NCBI GenBank assembly: GCA_030601885.1 | Contig: JAUWAU010000042.1 | Location: 1 to 53,542, forward strand | Reading direction: 5' to 3' | Length of the DNA stretch: 53,542 nt | Source of the DNA: Armatimonadota bacterium | GTDB taxonomy: Bacteria > Armatimonadota > Zipacnadia > JAUWAU01 | Notes under the pieces: model-generated | Told to the model about the DNA's origin: nothing | Seen by the model: only the letters and a program-made list of their open reading frames with translations | The model's database searches: none | Position numbers and translations under genes: made by a program | Shown here: positions 42,107 through 49,121 of the stretch, in pieces | Layout: the number at the start of each line of letters is the position of its first letter | How positions within the stretch are numbered: position 1 is the stretch's first letter

Positions 42107-42280
42107 TGTGCTCGATGTCGAGTGCTCCGTTTGCAGGGCTCCCCAATCCCCCGGCTGACTTCGTCAGTGACACCTTCGGACCGCCTCCCCTCATCTCCTG
42201 CCACCCCCCAAGAAGGTACCCGCCGCCGAGAGTGGAAGGTGACCGCGCACGGACGCCTTCCCACTGAGGACCGACAACCG

Positions 42281-43126
42281 ATGCCTGACAACTGCCGAGT
42301 GGCTCTCATCCAGTTCCCCGGCAGCAACTGCGAACAGGAGACGAAGCGGGCGGCGGAGGCGGCAGGGCTGTGGGTGGACATCTTCCGCTGGAACCGCGAC
42401 CCGGCGCTGCTCGCCCAATATGCCGGCTACATCATCGGCGGCGGCTTCTCCTACCAGGACCGCGTGCGCGCCGGGGCGGTCGCCACCAAGGAGCCCATCG
42501 TCCGCACCATCGTTGAGCAGGTGGCGCAGGGCAAGCCGTGCCTGGGCATCTGCAACGGCGCGCAGGTGCTGGTGGAGTCGGGCCTCATCCCGGGCATCAA
42601 CCCGGGCGAGGTCGAGATGGCGCTGGCGCCCAATCGCCTCGACCCGCCGGGGCGCATCACGTACTACTCCTGCCAGTGGACATACGTGAAACATACGGCC
42701 AATGCCGGTCGCTGCGGCATCACCTCGGAATTCGACGAGGGCGAGGTCTGGCCGGCGCCCATCGCCCACGGCGAGGGGCGCTACACCACGCAGAAGGCGG
42801 ACCTGCTCGAAAGGCTGGTGGCAAACGATCAGATCGTGCTGCGGTACTGCGGCGAGGATGGCGCCATCGAAGACACCTCCGCCATCAATCCCAACGGCTC
42901 CATGGACAACATCGCCGGCATCTGCAATCCCGACGGGAACGTCCTGGCGATGATGCCGCATCCGGAGCGCACCAGTTGGGTGCGGCAGATTCCGTACGAG
43001 CTCGGCGGCCCGTGGGGGGACGCCAAACACAACGCCCGCGGGGACTTCGACGCCCTCAACGCCCCCGGGCCGGGACGGAAGTTGTTTGCGTCGTTCAAGC
43101 GAGTGTGCCAGTTCGCTGGGGGATAA
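42281..43126 (+). CDS. purQ: phosphoribosylformylglycinamidine synthase, glutaminase subunit
   Basis: Supplies ammonia from glutamine for FGAM synthesis in purine biosynthesis, as part of the PurL-PurQ-PurS complex; cytosolic. The 281-aa length is longer than the usual 220-230. Class-I glutaminase motifs are clear: nucleophile Cys in 'CLGICNGAQVLVESG' and the His/Glu pair in 'MMPHPERTSW'; the family opening 'IQFPGSNCEQET' is present. ATG 42281 has GAGGA at about 10 nt. purS follows 124 bp downstream; purL is not in the window. Confidence 0.95.
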   Translation: MPDNCRVALIQFPGSNCEQETKRAAEAAGLWVDIFRWNRDPALLAQYAGYIIGGGFSYQDRVRAGAVATKEPIVRTIVEQVAQGKPCLGICNGAQVLVESGLIPGINPGEVEMALAPNRLDPPGRITYYSCQWTYVKHTANAGRCGITSEFDEGEVWPAPIAHGEGRYTTQKADLLERLVANDQIVLRYCGEDGAIEDTSAINPNGSMDNIAGICNPDGNVLAMMPHPERTSWVRQIPYELGGPWGDAKHNARGDFDALNAPGPGRKLFASFKRVCQFAGG

Positions 43127-43171
43127 TGGTTGATGGGAGGCCCCCCTGCGCGGGACCTCGGTTGCCTTTGC

Positions 43172-43234
43172 TGACGACTGATGACTGACGGCTGATAGCT
43201 GTTGACTGACCACTCACCACTGACAACTAACCAC
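43172..43234. repeat. nine heptanucleotide tandem repeats (TGACNAC)
   Basis: Nine consecutive 7-bp units close to TGACCAC (TGACGAC, TGATGAC, TGACGGC and so on to TAACCAC) occupy the purQ-purS gap. Comparable heptamer arrays are known as STRR elements in cyanobacteria. The opposite orientation occurs after purS. Confidence 0.8.
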
Positions 43235-43250
43235 TGGGCGGTGGCACGCG

Positions 43251-43817
43251 ATGGTAGACGTTGAGCTGCTCGTGCGACTCAGGATACCGGACGTTGTGGC
43301 GCTGACGGCGCGGAACGCCCTGCAGCGGCGCATGGGCTATGCCGATACGCTCGCCGACCTTCAGCGTGCCGACTATTGGAAGCTGACGCTGAACGTCGCC
43401 TCGCCCGAGGACGCACTGGCGCTGGCGACCGATCTCGCGGAGAACACGAACCTCTTCGTCAACCCCAACAAGCACTCCTACACCGTTGCCGTGGTCCCGC
43501 GGGAGCTCCGGGCGGCCGCCGCCACGACCGCTCACCGATCGTCCGCACCATCGTCGGGACCCTTTGAGGTCCGCGTGCTGATCACATCGCCCGACGATGC
43601 CGGGGGGCAGCAGGCATGCCAGGCTCTCCAGGAGCGTTTGGGCTATGGCGACAAGGTAGCCGACGTCCGCAAAGGCACTCTATGGACGCTGTTCATCAGT
43701 GCCGCCGACGCGGAGCAGGCCCGGCGCATTGCTGAGGAGATGACCATCACGCGCCGCATCGATCGAGGGCTCCTTCTCAATCCCCACTACCAGGAGTGCG
43801 AGATCTGGACGATGTGA
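43251..43817 (+). CDS. purS: tandem-domain PurS-like subunit of FGAM synthase
   Basis: PurS is normally an 80-85 aa protein that bridges PurQ and PurL as a dimer. Here one 188-aa chain holds two copies: residues 1-84 ('VDVELLVRLRIPDVVALTAR' to 'LFVNPNKHSYTVAVV') and about 103-188 ('FEVRVLITSPDDAGGQQACQ' to 'LLLNPHYQECEIWTM'), joined by an Ala/Ser/Thr linker. Each repeat keeps the 'NP' near the end, the closing beta-strand of PurS and 'LGYGDKVADV'-type strands. A fused dimer could replace the homodimer in the complex. Position next to purQ supports the call. Ribosome-binding site is weak. Confidence 0.8.
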   Translation: MVDVELLVRLRIPDVVALTARNALQRRMGYADTLADLQRADYWKLTLNVASPEDALALATDLAENTNLFVNPNKHSYTVAVVPRELRAAAATTAHRSSAPSSGPFEVRVLITSPDDAGGQQACQALQERLGYGDKVADVRKGTLWTLFISAADAEQARRIAEEMTITRRIDRGLLLNPHYQECEIWTM

Positions 43818-43821
43818 GGCA

Positions 43822-43849
43822 GTGGTCAGTGGCCAGTGGTTAGTGGTCA
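43822..43849. repeat. four heptanucleotide repeats (GTGGTCA), inverted relative to 43172-43234
   Basis: GTGGTCA, GTGGCCA, GTGGTTA and GTGGTCA follow each other directly after the purS stop. They are the reverse complement of the TGACCAC units before purS, so purS sits between inverted heptamer arrays. Confidence 0.75.
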
Positions 43850-43914
43850 GTAAAGGCCACGGCTCAAGGAGATACGGCTCCCATCGACTTCCTCCCATCC
43901 CCCGTGTGCAGGCC

Positions 43915-45306
43915 ATGACGATCCCGGACCTCTCAGACACCATAGCCGCCATTTCCACGCCCCTTGGCCAAGGCGGGATCGGCATCGTGCGCCTCAGCGG
44001 CGAGAAGGCGCTGGACATCGCCGACCGGATCTTCAAACCGGGCCGCGGCGAGCAGCTCCCTTCGACGCTTCCTACACATACGGTGCACTACGGGCGGGTA
44101 GTTGACGGCGACGAGGTGGTTGACGAGGCGCTGCTGACGCCGATGCACGCCCCGCGGAGCTACACGCGCGAGGACGTGGTGGAGATAAGCTGCCACGGCG
44201 GCATGGTGGCCCTGCGCCGGGTGCTCGAACTGGCGCTCGCCCATGGCGCTCGGCTGGCCGAACCGGGGGAGTTCACCAAGCGCGCCTTTCTCAATGGCCG
44301 GCTCGACCTGGCGCAGGCGGAAGCTGTGGCCGACATCATCGCCGCCAAGACCGAGGCGAGCCAGCGCGCTGCCGAGGCGCAGCTCCGCGGCGATCTATCC
44401 CGCGAGGTCAACGACATCCGCGAGCAGCTCGCCGACCTGCTCACCTATGTCGAGGCGTCCATTGACTTCGTGGAGGAGGACATCGAGCTTCTCACCCGAG
44501 ACGAGCTGCGCCGCCGCTGTGACGCCGTCACCGAGCACGTTCAGCGGCTCATCGAAACGGCAGACGCCGGGCAGGTGCTTCGCGAGGGGATAACGGCCAC
44601 CATCGTCGGCCGACCCAACGTGGGCAAGTCCAGCCTCATGAATGCTCTGCTGCGCACCGATCGCGTGATAGTCACACCGGTGCCGGGGACGACCCGCGAT
44701 GTCGTGGAGGATACGCTCAACATCAAAGGCATTCCGATGCGCGTGGCGGATACAGCGGGCCTGCGGGCGTCGGCGGACGTGGTGGAAGCGGAGGGCGTCA
44801 TGCGTACGCGGCAGCAGATGGCTGCAGCGGACATCGTCATAGCCGTGCTCGACGGCTCCGAGCCACTCACGGACGACGATCGCGACCTGCTCGCCAGCCT
44901 CCCGTCCGGGCGCAGCCTCATTGTGGTGAATAAGATCGACTTGCCACAGCTCCTCCGCAAAGAGGAGCTCTCGAAGGCGCCCAGGGAGGTGCAAGTGGTC
45001 GAGACCTCGGCGACGGAGCGCACTGGGCTCGACGATCTCGAAGAGACCATCGTGGAGCTCGCCCTCGGCGGCGCGGTGCTGCGCACTGATGGAGTCATGG
45101 TGACCAACGTGCGGCACCGGGACGCCCTCGTCCGAGCCGAGCGGAGCATGGGGCGCGCCATCGCTGCCATGGATGACGAGCTGTCGGAGGAGTTCATCGC
45201 CAGCGACCTCCGGGGTGCCCTCGACGCCGTCGGCGAGATCGTGGGCGAGACGCTGACCGAGGACATCATCGACCGAATCTTCGCCACATTCTGCCTTGGC
45301 AAGTAA
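43915..45306 (+). CDS. mnmE: tRNA uridine-5-carboxymethylaminomethyl modification GTPase
   Basis: MnmE with MnmG modifies the wobble uridine of several tRNAs; cytosolic. The 463-aa length is normal. The N-terminal formyl-THF-binding domain begins 'DTIAAISTPLGQGGIGIVRL'. The G domain has 'GRPNVGKSSLMNALL' (P-loop), 'PGTTRDVVED', 'DTAGLR' and 'VNKIDLP'. The C-terminal 'FATFCLGK' carries the conserved CxGK. ATG 43915 lacks a strong ribosome-binding site; GTG 43906 is possible. Its last 186 coding bases plus 5 bp are duplicated at 48603-48793, marking this gene end as the border of an inserted segment. Confidence 0.96.
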   Translation: MTIPDLSDTIAAISTPLGQGGIGIVRLSGEKALDIADRIFKPGRGEQLPSTLPTHTVHYGRVVDGDEVVDEALLTPMHAPRSYTREDVVEISCHGGMVALRRVLELALAHGARLAEPGEFTKRAFLNGRLDLAQAEAVADIIAAKTEASQRAAEAQLRGDLSREVNDIREQLADLLTYVEASIDFVEEDIELLTRDELRRRCDAVTEHVQRLIETADAGQVLREGITATIVGRPNVGKSSLMNALLRTDRVIVTPVPGTTRDVVEDTLNIKGIPMRVADTAGLRASADVVEAEGVMRTRQQMAAADIVIAVLDGSEPLTDDDRDLLASLPSGRSLIVVNKIDLPQLLRKEELSKAPREVQVVETSATERTGLDDLEETIVELALGGAVLRTDGVMVTNVRHRDALVRAERSMGRAIAAMDDELSEEFIASDLRGALDAVGEIVGETLTEDIIDRIFATFCLGK

Positions 45307-45311
45307 CGCTA
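45121..45311 (+). repeat. mnmE 3' end, proximal copy (candidate attachment site)
   Basis: This 191-bp segment (end of mnmE through the stop plus 5 bp) matches 48603-48793 without gaps. The four differences (CGA/AGA, GAG/GAA, GGT/GGC, GCC/GCG) are all synonymous. It defines one border of a 3,482-bp repeat unit. Confidence 0.95.
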
Positions 45312-45324
45312 CGGGACTATGCAC

Positions 45325-45353
45325 TTGACACAGGTGCCGGTTTCTGGTATAAT
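45325..45353 (+). promoter_or_regulatory. perfect sigma-70-type promoter of the transposase gene
   Basis: TTGACA at 45325-45330 and TATAAT at 45348-45353 are both exact consensus hexamers separated by 17 bp. The Shine-Dalgarno AAGGAG follows at 45361-45366 and the ATG at 45377. No other gene in the window has so clear a promoter. Confidence 0.88.
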
Positions 45354-45376
45354 AGAAGGGAAGGAGCAAGAAAACC

Positions 45377-46345
45377 ATGAATCTTCCCGAACTGATAGAT
45401 AAGCTCCATGACGAAGAAAGCTGTTACAAGCACCTTGAGAAGGTGCGCTGGCCGAAGGGCGTACATTGCCTGAAATGCGACAGCAAGAGCGTCTCGACGG
45501 TCACGCGCACCCTCAAACACCGCCACGGGACGAAGACGGGCGAGACCTACCAGCGCCGCGTATACGACTGCAACAAGTGCCGCCACCAGTTCAGCGCGAC
45601 CGCTGGTACCATCTTCCACGATACGCACTTGCCGCTTCGCACGTGGATGCTCGCCATTCACCGGCTCGCCGAATCGAAGAAGGGCGTCTCGGCATTGCAG
45701 TTGCAGCGCGAACTGGGTTTGCGCAGCTACCGCACGGCTTGGTATCTGTGTCACCGAATCCGCGAGGTGCTGAAGCAGTCCAAAGGCCCCGGGCTGAAAG
45801 GCATCATCGAGGCGGACGAGACCTATCTGAAAGGCAAGGGCATTCCAAAGGGCGAGAAGCCGAAGCGCGGACGCGGCAGTCAGCGCACGACGCCGGTCGT
45901 CGGCATCAAGGAGCGTGGCGGAGAAGTGCGCGCCAAGGCCGTCCCGAACCTGCAGACCGATACGATTCTGGAGTTCGTGAAGGCCGTCATCGCCGAGAAG
46001 GGCATCGAGGCCTTCCACACAGACGAACTGCCTGCCTACAAGAAACTCGCAAGCATTCCTCCGCACAGCGCCGTCAAGCACTCTGAAACCTATGTCATGG
46101 GAGACGTTCATACCAACAGTGTCGAGAGCTTCTGGTCCTTGCTCAAGCGTGGCATCATCGGGAGCTATCACAGAATCTCGGCTAAGCACCTCCAGCGGTA
46201 TGTTGATGAGTATTGTTGGCGGTCAAACAACCGCGAAAACCGCGACATGTTCGGGTTGCTGTTGCGCATGGCGGCAAGAGGTCGGCATATCCGGTACAGC
46301 GAAATCACAGGGCCGGGAAAGCACCGCAAAACCGGAAAGGCGTGA
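45377..46345 (+). CDS. IS1595-family (ISXO2-like) transposase
   Basis: A 322-aa DDE-type transposase. An N-terminal zinc ribbon ('CLKCDSKSV', 'VYDCNKCRHQFSATAG') is followed by a helical DNA-binding region and an RNase-H-like catalytic core with 'GIIEADETYLKGK', 'AFHTDELPAYKK' and 'VHTNSVESFWSLLKRGI'. The gene looks intact. It starts 70 bp after the mnmE stop, just inside the border of the duplicated unit, and has its own strong promoter. I did not find terminal inverted repeats: the sequence before the promoter has no complement shortly after 46345. It could drive movement of the island, or be a recruited host gene. Confidence 0.9.
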   Translation: MNLPELIDKLHDEESCYKHLEKVRWPKGVHCLKCDSKSVSTVTRTLKHRHGTKTGETYQRRVYDCNKCRHQFSATAGTIFHDTHLPLRTWMLAIHRLAESKKGVSALQLQRELGLRSYRTAWYLCHRIREVLKQSKGPGLKGIIEADETYLKGKGIPKGEKPKRGRGSQRTTPVVGIKERGGEVRAKAVPNLQTDTILEFVKAVIAEKGIEAFHTDELPAYKKLASIPPHSAVKHSETYVMGDVHTNSVESFWSLLKRGIIGSYHRISAKHLQRYVDEYCWRSNNRENRDMFGLLLRMAARGRHIRYSEITGPGKHRKTGKA

Positions 46346-46352
46346 GCGCATC

Positions 46353-46649
46353 GTGGAAGACCCAAAGGAGACGCCGGAGCCCAACGGCCAGGACGCCGAG
46401 CAGAATGGCCAAGATGCGCAGGGGGCCAACGCCACTGACACGGCCACTGACGCTGACAGCGACACTGGCGATGACGAGTGGCCGGGAGGCGACCCGCAGC
46501 AAGACACGGAGATTATGTGGGTAGAGAAGGCCCGCACTGTCCCAGAGAACAAGATGTGGCCCCCTAAGCAAGGTCAGCAATCGAGCCGTAATAGCAATGC
46601 GGCAAACAACGGGACAACCAGCAGCACAACAGACCAAACGAAGAAGTGA
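46353..46649 (+). CDS. small acidic low-complexity protein (hypothetical)
   Basis: A possible 98-aa protein from GTG 46353, 7 bp after the transposase stop. It is hydrophilic, rich in D, N, Q, T and G ('ANATDTATDADSDTGDDEWP'), with no domain. The composition suggests a disordered accessory protein. Its 3' end overlaps the convergent membrane-protein gene by 76 bp and the ribosome-binding site is distant, so it may not be real. Confidence 0.4.
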   Translation: MEDPKETPEPNGQDAEQNGQDAQGANATDTATDADSDTGDDEWPGGDPQQDTEIMWVEKARTVPENKMWPPKQGQQSSRNSNAANNGTTSSTTDQTKK

Positions 46650-47179
46650 CTGGCGGAGCGCACGAGCGCCCCCTTTGCGCTCGCGACCACGCGCATCGCC
46701 TGCGTGGCCACGTGGAACTGCGGGATGAACCTCGCCTTGGACTCAGAGCCATGCACATGGACGAACCTGAGCGCATCCTCCACCGACGGCGGCTGTGGGA
46801 TGGCCGCCGGTCGCCGTGCCTTGGCAGCCATTGCTATCGCCACGACCGCACAGATGAAGGTTGGGAACACGGCGATTCCGAGCGTCCAATCCACCGTCAC
46901 CGCTTCGTATGCGAGGGCTATGACCGCAAACCCCGAGAATGCGCCAACGTAGTTCACGATGCTATCGGCCTTCGCGTCTAGGGCGTCCATCGTATCGGCT
47001 AGGCGCGAGTAGGCACCCTCTGCGTACTCATAGCTCCACGTGTAGTCCTCACCCTCTTTGGGTTTGAACCTCCCAGCAAAGCGGCGGGCCTTCCTACAAT
47101 CCTCGTCAGCCTCGACAATCGCACGAAGCCATGACTTCTCATCCTCTACATTCTTACTGCCTGGCGCGGCGTCGTCCAC
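46574..47179 (-). CDS. membrane protein of a possible HTH-linked effector pair
   Basis: A 201-aa protein. A soluble N-terminal helix region (about 1-65, 'YAEGAYSRLADTMDALDAKA') leads into two membrane helices (about 70-110), a loop and a final membrane helix (about 180-200). The 'LDAKADSIVNYVGAFSG' junction recalls membrane effectors of cyclic-nucleotide defence systems (Pycsar/CBASS types), but no cyclase lies beside it. GTG 47179 is chosen because AAAGGAGG lies 8 nt upstream; an ATG at 47203 lacks a site. The start overlaps the HTH gene's end, so they are co-translated. Confidence 0.62.
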   Translation of the reverse strand: MDDAAPGSKNVEDEKSWLRAIVEADEDCRKARRFAGRFKPKEGEDYTWSYEYAEGAYSRLADTMDALDAKADSIVNYVGAFSGFAVIALAYEAVTVDWTLGIAVFPTFICAVVAIAMAAKARRPAAIPQPPSVEDALRFVHVHGSESKARFIPQFHVATQAMRVVASAKGALVRSASHFFVWSVVLLVVPLFAALLLRLDC

Positions 47180-47408
47180 TGCTCTTGCCTCCTTTGCGCA
47201 CATTGCTTACAAAGGCCGCTTGTCTCATTGCCATCTCACTAACGTTCTCGCCCTGTTTGGTGAGATAGTCCTGCAGCTCACCAATCAAGCCCGTCCTGCC
47301 CGCCTCCGCAGCCTTCACTTGAGACAATTTCGCACCAGATGCCTCGGCGAGTCCACGCTGTGTCATCTTATGTTGTCTACGCCATGCGGCCAAAGGGCTG
47401 CCTTTCAT
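47154..47408 (-). CDS. small XRE-type helix-turn-helix protein
   Basis: An 84-aa protein with one Cro/CI-like HTH: 'SPLAAWRRQHKMTQRGLAEA' then 'SGAKLSQVKAAEAGRTGL'. A basic C-terminus ('KGGKSSGRRRARQ') may add DNA contact. AGGAG lies about 12 nt before ATG 47408. It precedes the membrane-protein gene and overlaps it by 26 bp, an arrangement typical of a regulator with its controlled partner, for example antitoxin-like or phage-type control. Confidence 0.68.
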   Translation of the reverse strand: MKGSPLAAWRRQHKMTQRGLAEASGAKLSQVKAAEAGRTGLIGELQDYLTKQGENVSEMAMRQAAFVSNVRKGGKSSGRRRARQ

Positions 47409-47562
47409 GCGCGCATTGCTCCTGTCGGTGCAGTTTGGACTAGGCCTTCACGGCACAAATCGCGACATCCTGCAGGAATCTGCCGTCCGGCAACGAATTC
47501 TATCGTAAGGAGGACATTTCCAGCCTCGCATTTGTTGCACATCAGGAACGGAGGGTCTTGCC

Positions 47563-48084
47563 ATGGAACGCCACCCTAGCCTAGCAATCTATGCCGGCCA
47601 AGAGGATTTGGCATACTTCTGCGCCCAATTGTCGGTTCTGTTTGAGGGCCGGGATCTCCACTTCATCGCGCCATCGTCAATTCTTGACCAGCGCGCATTC
47701 AGCATACAGCGCACTGAGGAATGCCTGCGTATTTGGGCACAAGGCATCCGCGACCAGAATTGGCACTGTGTAATCGGCCGTATCCGCAGAGAGCAACCCA
47801 GCCAATTCTATGGCGCATCGCCCGACCATCCCGCATGGCAGTCGATCCCTCTGCCCGAGGACGCTCCGCCAGGCCCAGCAATCGCACTCGGTGCCGTCTG
47901 GCGTGAGCGGATTATGTGCTATGTCTTCTGTTCTGGCCTACCTCTTGGCCCTCCAGAGTACATCGCCATGCCGTGGGTACCAAGGTCGCGCAGACGCACA
48001 GCTCAGTTGCGGCTCCCGCCAGGCCTCGGCGGCGAGGTCGATGTAGCTCTGCCCGCATCCTTCGATGATACTATCCGAACATGA
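47563..48084 (+). CDS. hypothetical protein of the mnmE island
   Basis: A 173-aa protein with no family I recognise. It looks globular and soluble ('DLAYFCAQLSVLFEGRDLHF', 'GAVWRERIMCYVFCSG'), without signal peptide or membrane helix. GGAGGG at 7 nt supports ATG 47563. It lies divergently from the HTH gene inside the segment bounded by the two mnmE 3' ends. Confidence 0.6.
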   Translation: MERHPSLAIYAGQEDLAYFCAQLSVLFEGRDLHFIAPSSILDQRAFSIQRTEECLRIWAQGIRDQNWHCVIGRIRREQPSQFYGASPDHPAWQSIPLPEDAPPGPAIALGAVWRERIMCYVFCSGLPLGPPEYIAMPWVPRSRRRTAQLRLPPGLGGEVDVALPASFDDTIRT

Positions 48085-48335
48085 AGAACCCATCCATGTG
48101 CGCTTGGCTCTTGGGCCGCTGGCGCCACCTCGGACGATTCCGGGTCCGGCACCGGAATCCATCCCCAGATGGGATCAAACTTCCTATCCCTTCCCATTCT
48201 CACACCTCCTTCACCTGTGTCGCGTGTGTATAGTCCCGTTCTTCTTTGCACCACAAACCTCCGCGTCCTGCAGCACTTCGCCGCCTCGACGACGAAATAT
48301 GAAATAGCGACCGCAAACTGTGAGGAGGGATGAGA

Positions 48336-48512
48336 ATGGCATTGTATCTCGGCAACAAAGAGACGGATGAATTTCACATCACAACAAGGGCCAACACGCC
48401 CGGCTGCAACCAACGCCAGATCAAACCCGAGAACAGAGTTTATTTCGATCCGGACACACGCGAGGAGGCTGTTCGGCGCGGCTATAGCCCGTGCGGCCAT
48501 TGTAAGCCCTGA
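48336..48512 (+). CDS. 58-aa Ada-like zinc-binding protein
   Basis: A small protein matching the zinc-binding fold of Ada-type and nuclease-associated 'YxGN' domains: 'YLGNKETDEFHITTRANTPG', 'ENRVYFDPDTREEAVRRGY' and 'SPCGHCKP'. Candidate ligands are His15, the Cys of 'TPGCNQ' and the two Cys of 'PCGHC'. Such domains normally sit at the end of nucleases or repair proteins; here it stands alone. ATG 48336 is favoured over 48330 because GAGGAGGG is too close to the latter. It is last gene before the distal mnmE fragment. Confidence 0.72.
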   Translation: MALYLGNKETDEFHITTRANTPGCNQRQIKPENRVYFDPDTREEAVRRGYSPCGHCKP

Positions 48513-48602
48513 GTGAAGTTGCGCCGCCTCCTACGGACCTGCCCCGCAACGCATCGCCTTGCGGGCCGCCTCAGCGAGCATCTCTTGCTGGGCGAGTGCC
48601 TT

Positions 48603-48793
48603 GACGCCCTCGTCAGAGCCGAGCGGAGCATGGGGCGCGCCATCGCTGCCATGGATGACGAGCTGTCGGAAGAGTTCATCGCCAGCGACCTCCGGGGCGC
48701 CCTCGACGCCGTCGGCGAGATCGTGGGCGAGACGCTGACCGAGGACATCATCGACCGAATCTTCGCGACATTCTGCCTTGGCAAGTAACGCTA
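48603..48793 (+). pseudogene. mnmE: displaced 3' end of mnmE (distal copy)
   Basis: 191 bp equal to 45121-45311 except four synonymous changes. It encodes the last 61 residues of MnmE through 'FATFCLGK' and the stop, but lacks the first 400 residues. Upstream sequence (48513-48602) is unrelated to mnmE. It is best read as the original gene end pushed away by insertion of the 3.5-kb segment, or as the border of a second element. Confidence 0.93.
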
Positions 48794-48814
48794 TTGCGGG
48801 CGCGCGCGGCCTCC

Positions 48815-49096
48815 CTAGCGCCGCCCCTTCCCCCCATTGAGCCGTATCAACATATCCACCTTCGCGTGCAGCGCACTCACCTCGTTGCCCACGGCCTGCA
48901 GGTTCACCCGGAACTCCCGCAGATACTCGTTGAGCTGACCGTGGGTGGCGTTGCAGCGCCGCTCCGTGGTCTCCACCCGCGTCCTGAGATTGGACTGCAC
49001 CAGCGCCAGCCGCACGACGTAGCCAATGGCGGGAACGACGATCGTCGCCAGCGCCACGATGGCCACCCGAAGCCAGCCAAGCGATTCAGTCACCAT
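48815..49096 (-). CDS. small membrane-anchored coiled-coil protein (phage lysis-like)
   Basis: A 93-aa protein with one N-terminal membrane helix ('VAIVALATIVVPAIGYVV') and a long helical tail ('RTRVETTERRCNATHGQLNE', 'VGNEVSALHAKVDMLIRL'). This layout is common in phage holin-associated or spanin-like lysis proteins. Sequence alone does not prove it. It is downstream of two appendage-like genes on the same strand and next to the mnmE fragment. Confidence 0.55.
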   Translation of the reverse strand: MVTESLGWLRVAIVALATIVVPAIGYVVRLALVQSNLRTRVETTERRCNATHGQLNEYLREFRVNLQAVGNEVSALHAKVDMLIRLNGGKGRR

Positions 49097-49121
49097 AGAT
49101 CACAGCCTGTCGCATGTCTCG

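Noticed and set aside
45312..46700. complete IS with terminal inverted repeats
   Set aside because: No inverted repeat pair could be matched around the transposase, so only the gene is called.
48513..48788. a new 91-aa gene
   Set aside because: From 48603 it is simply the mnmE 3' end; the upstream 30 residues have no domain and no good start signal.
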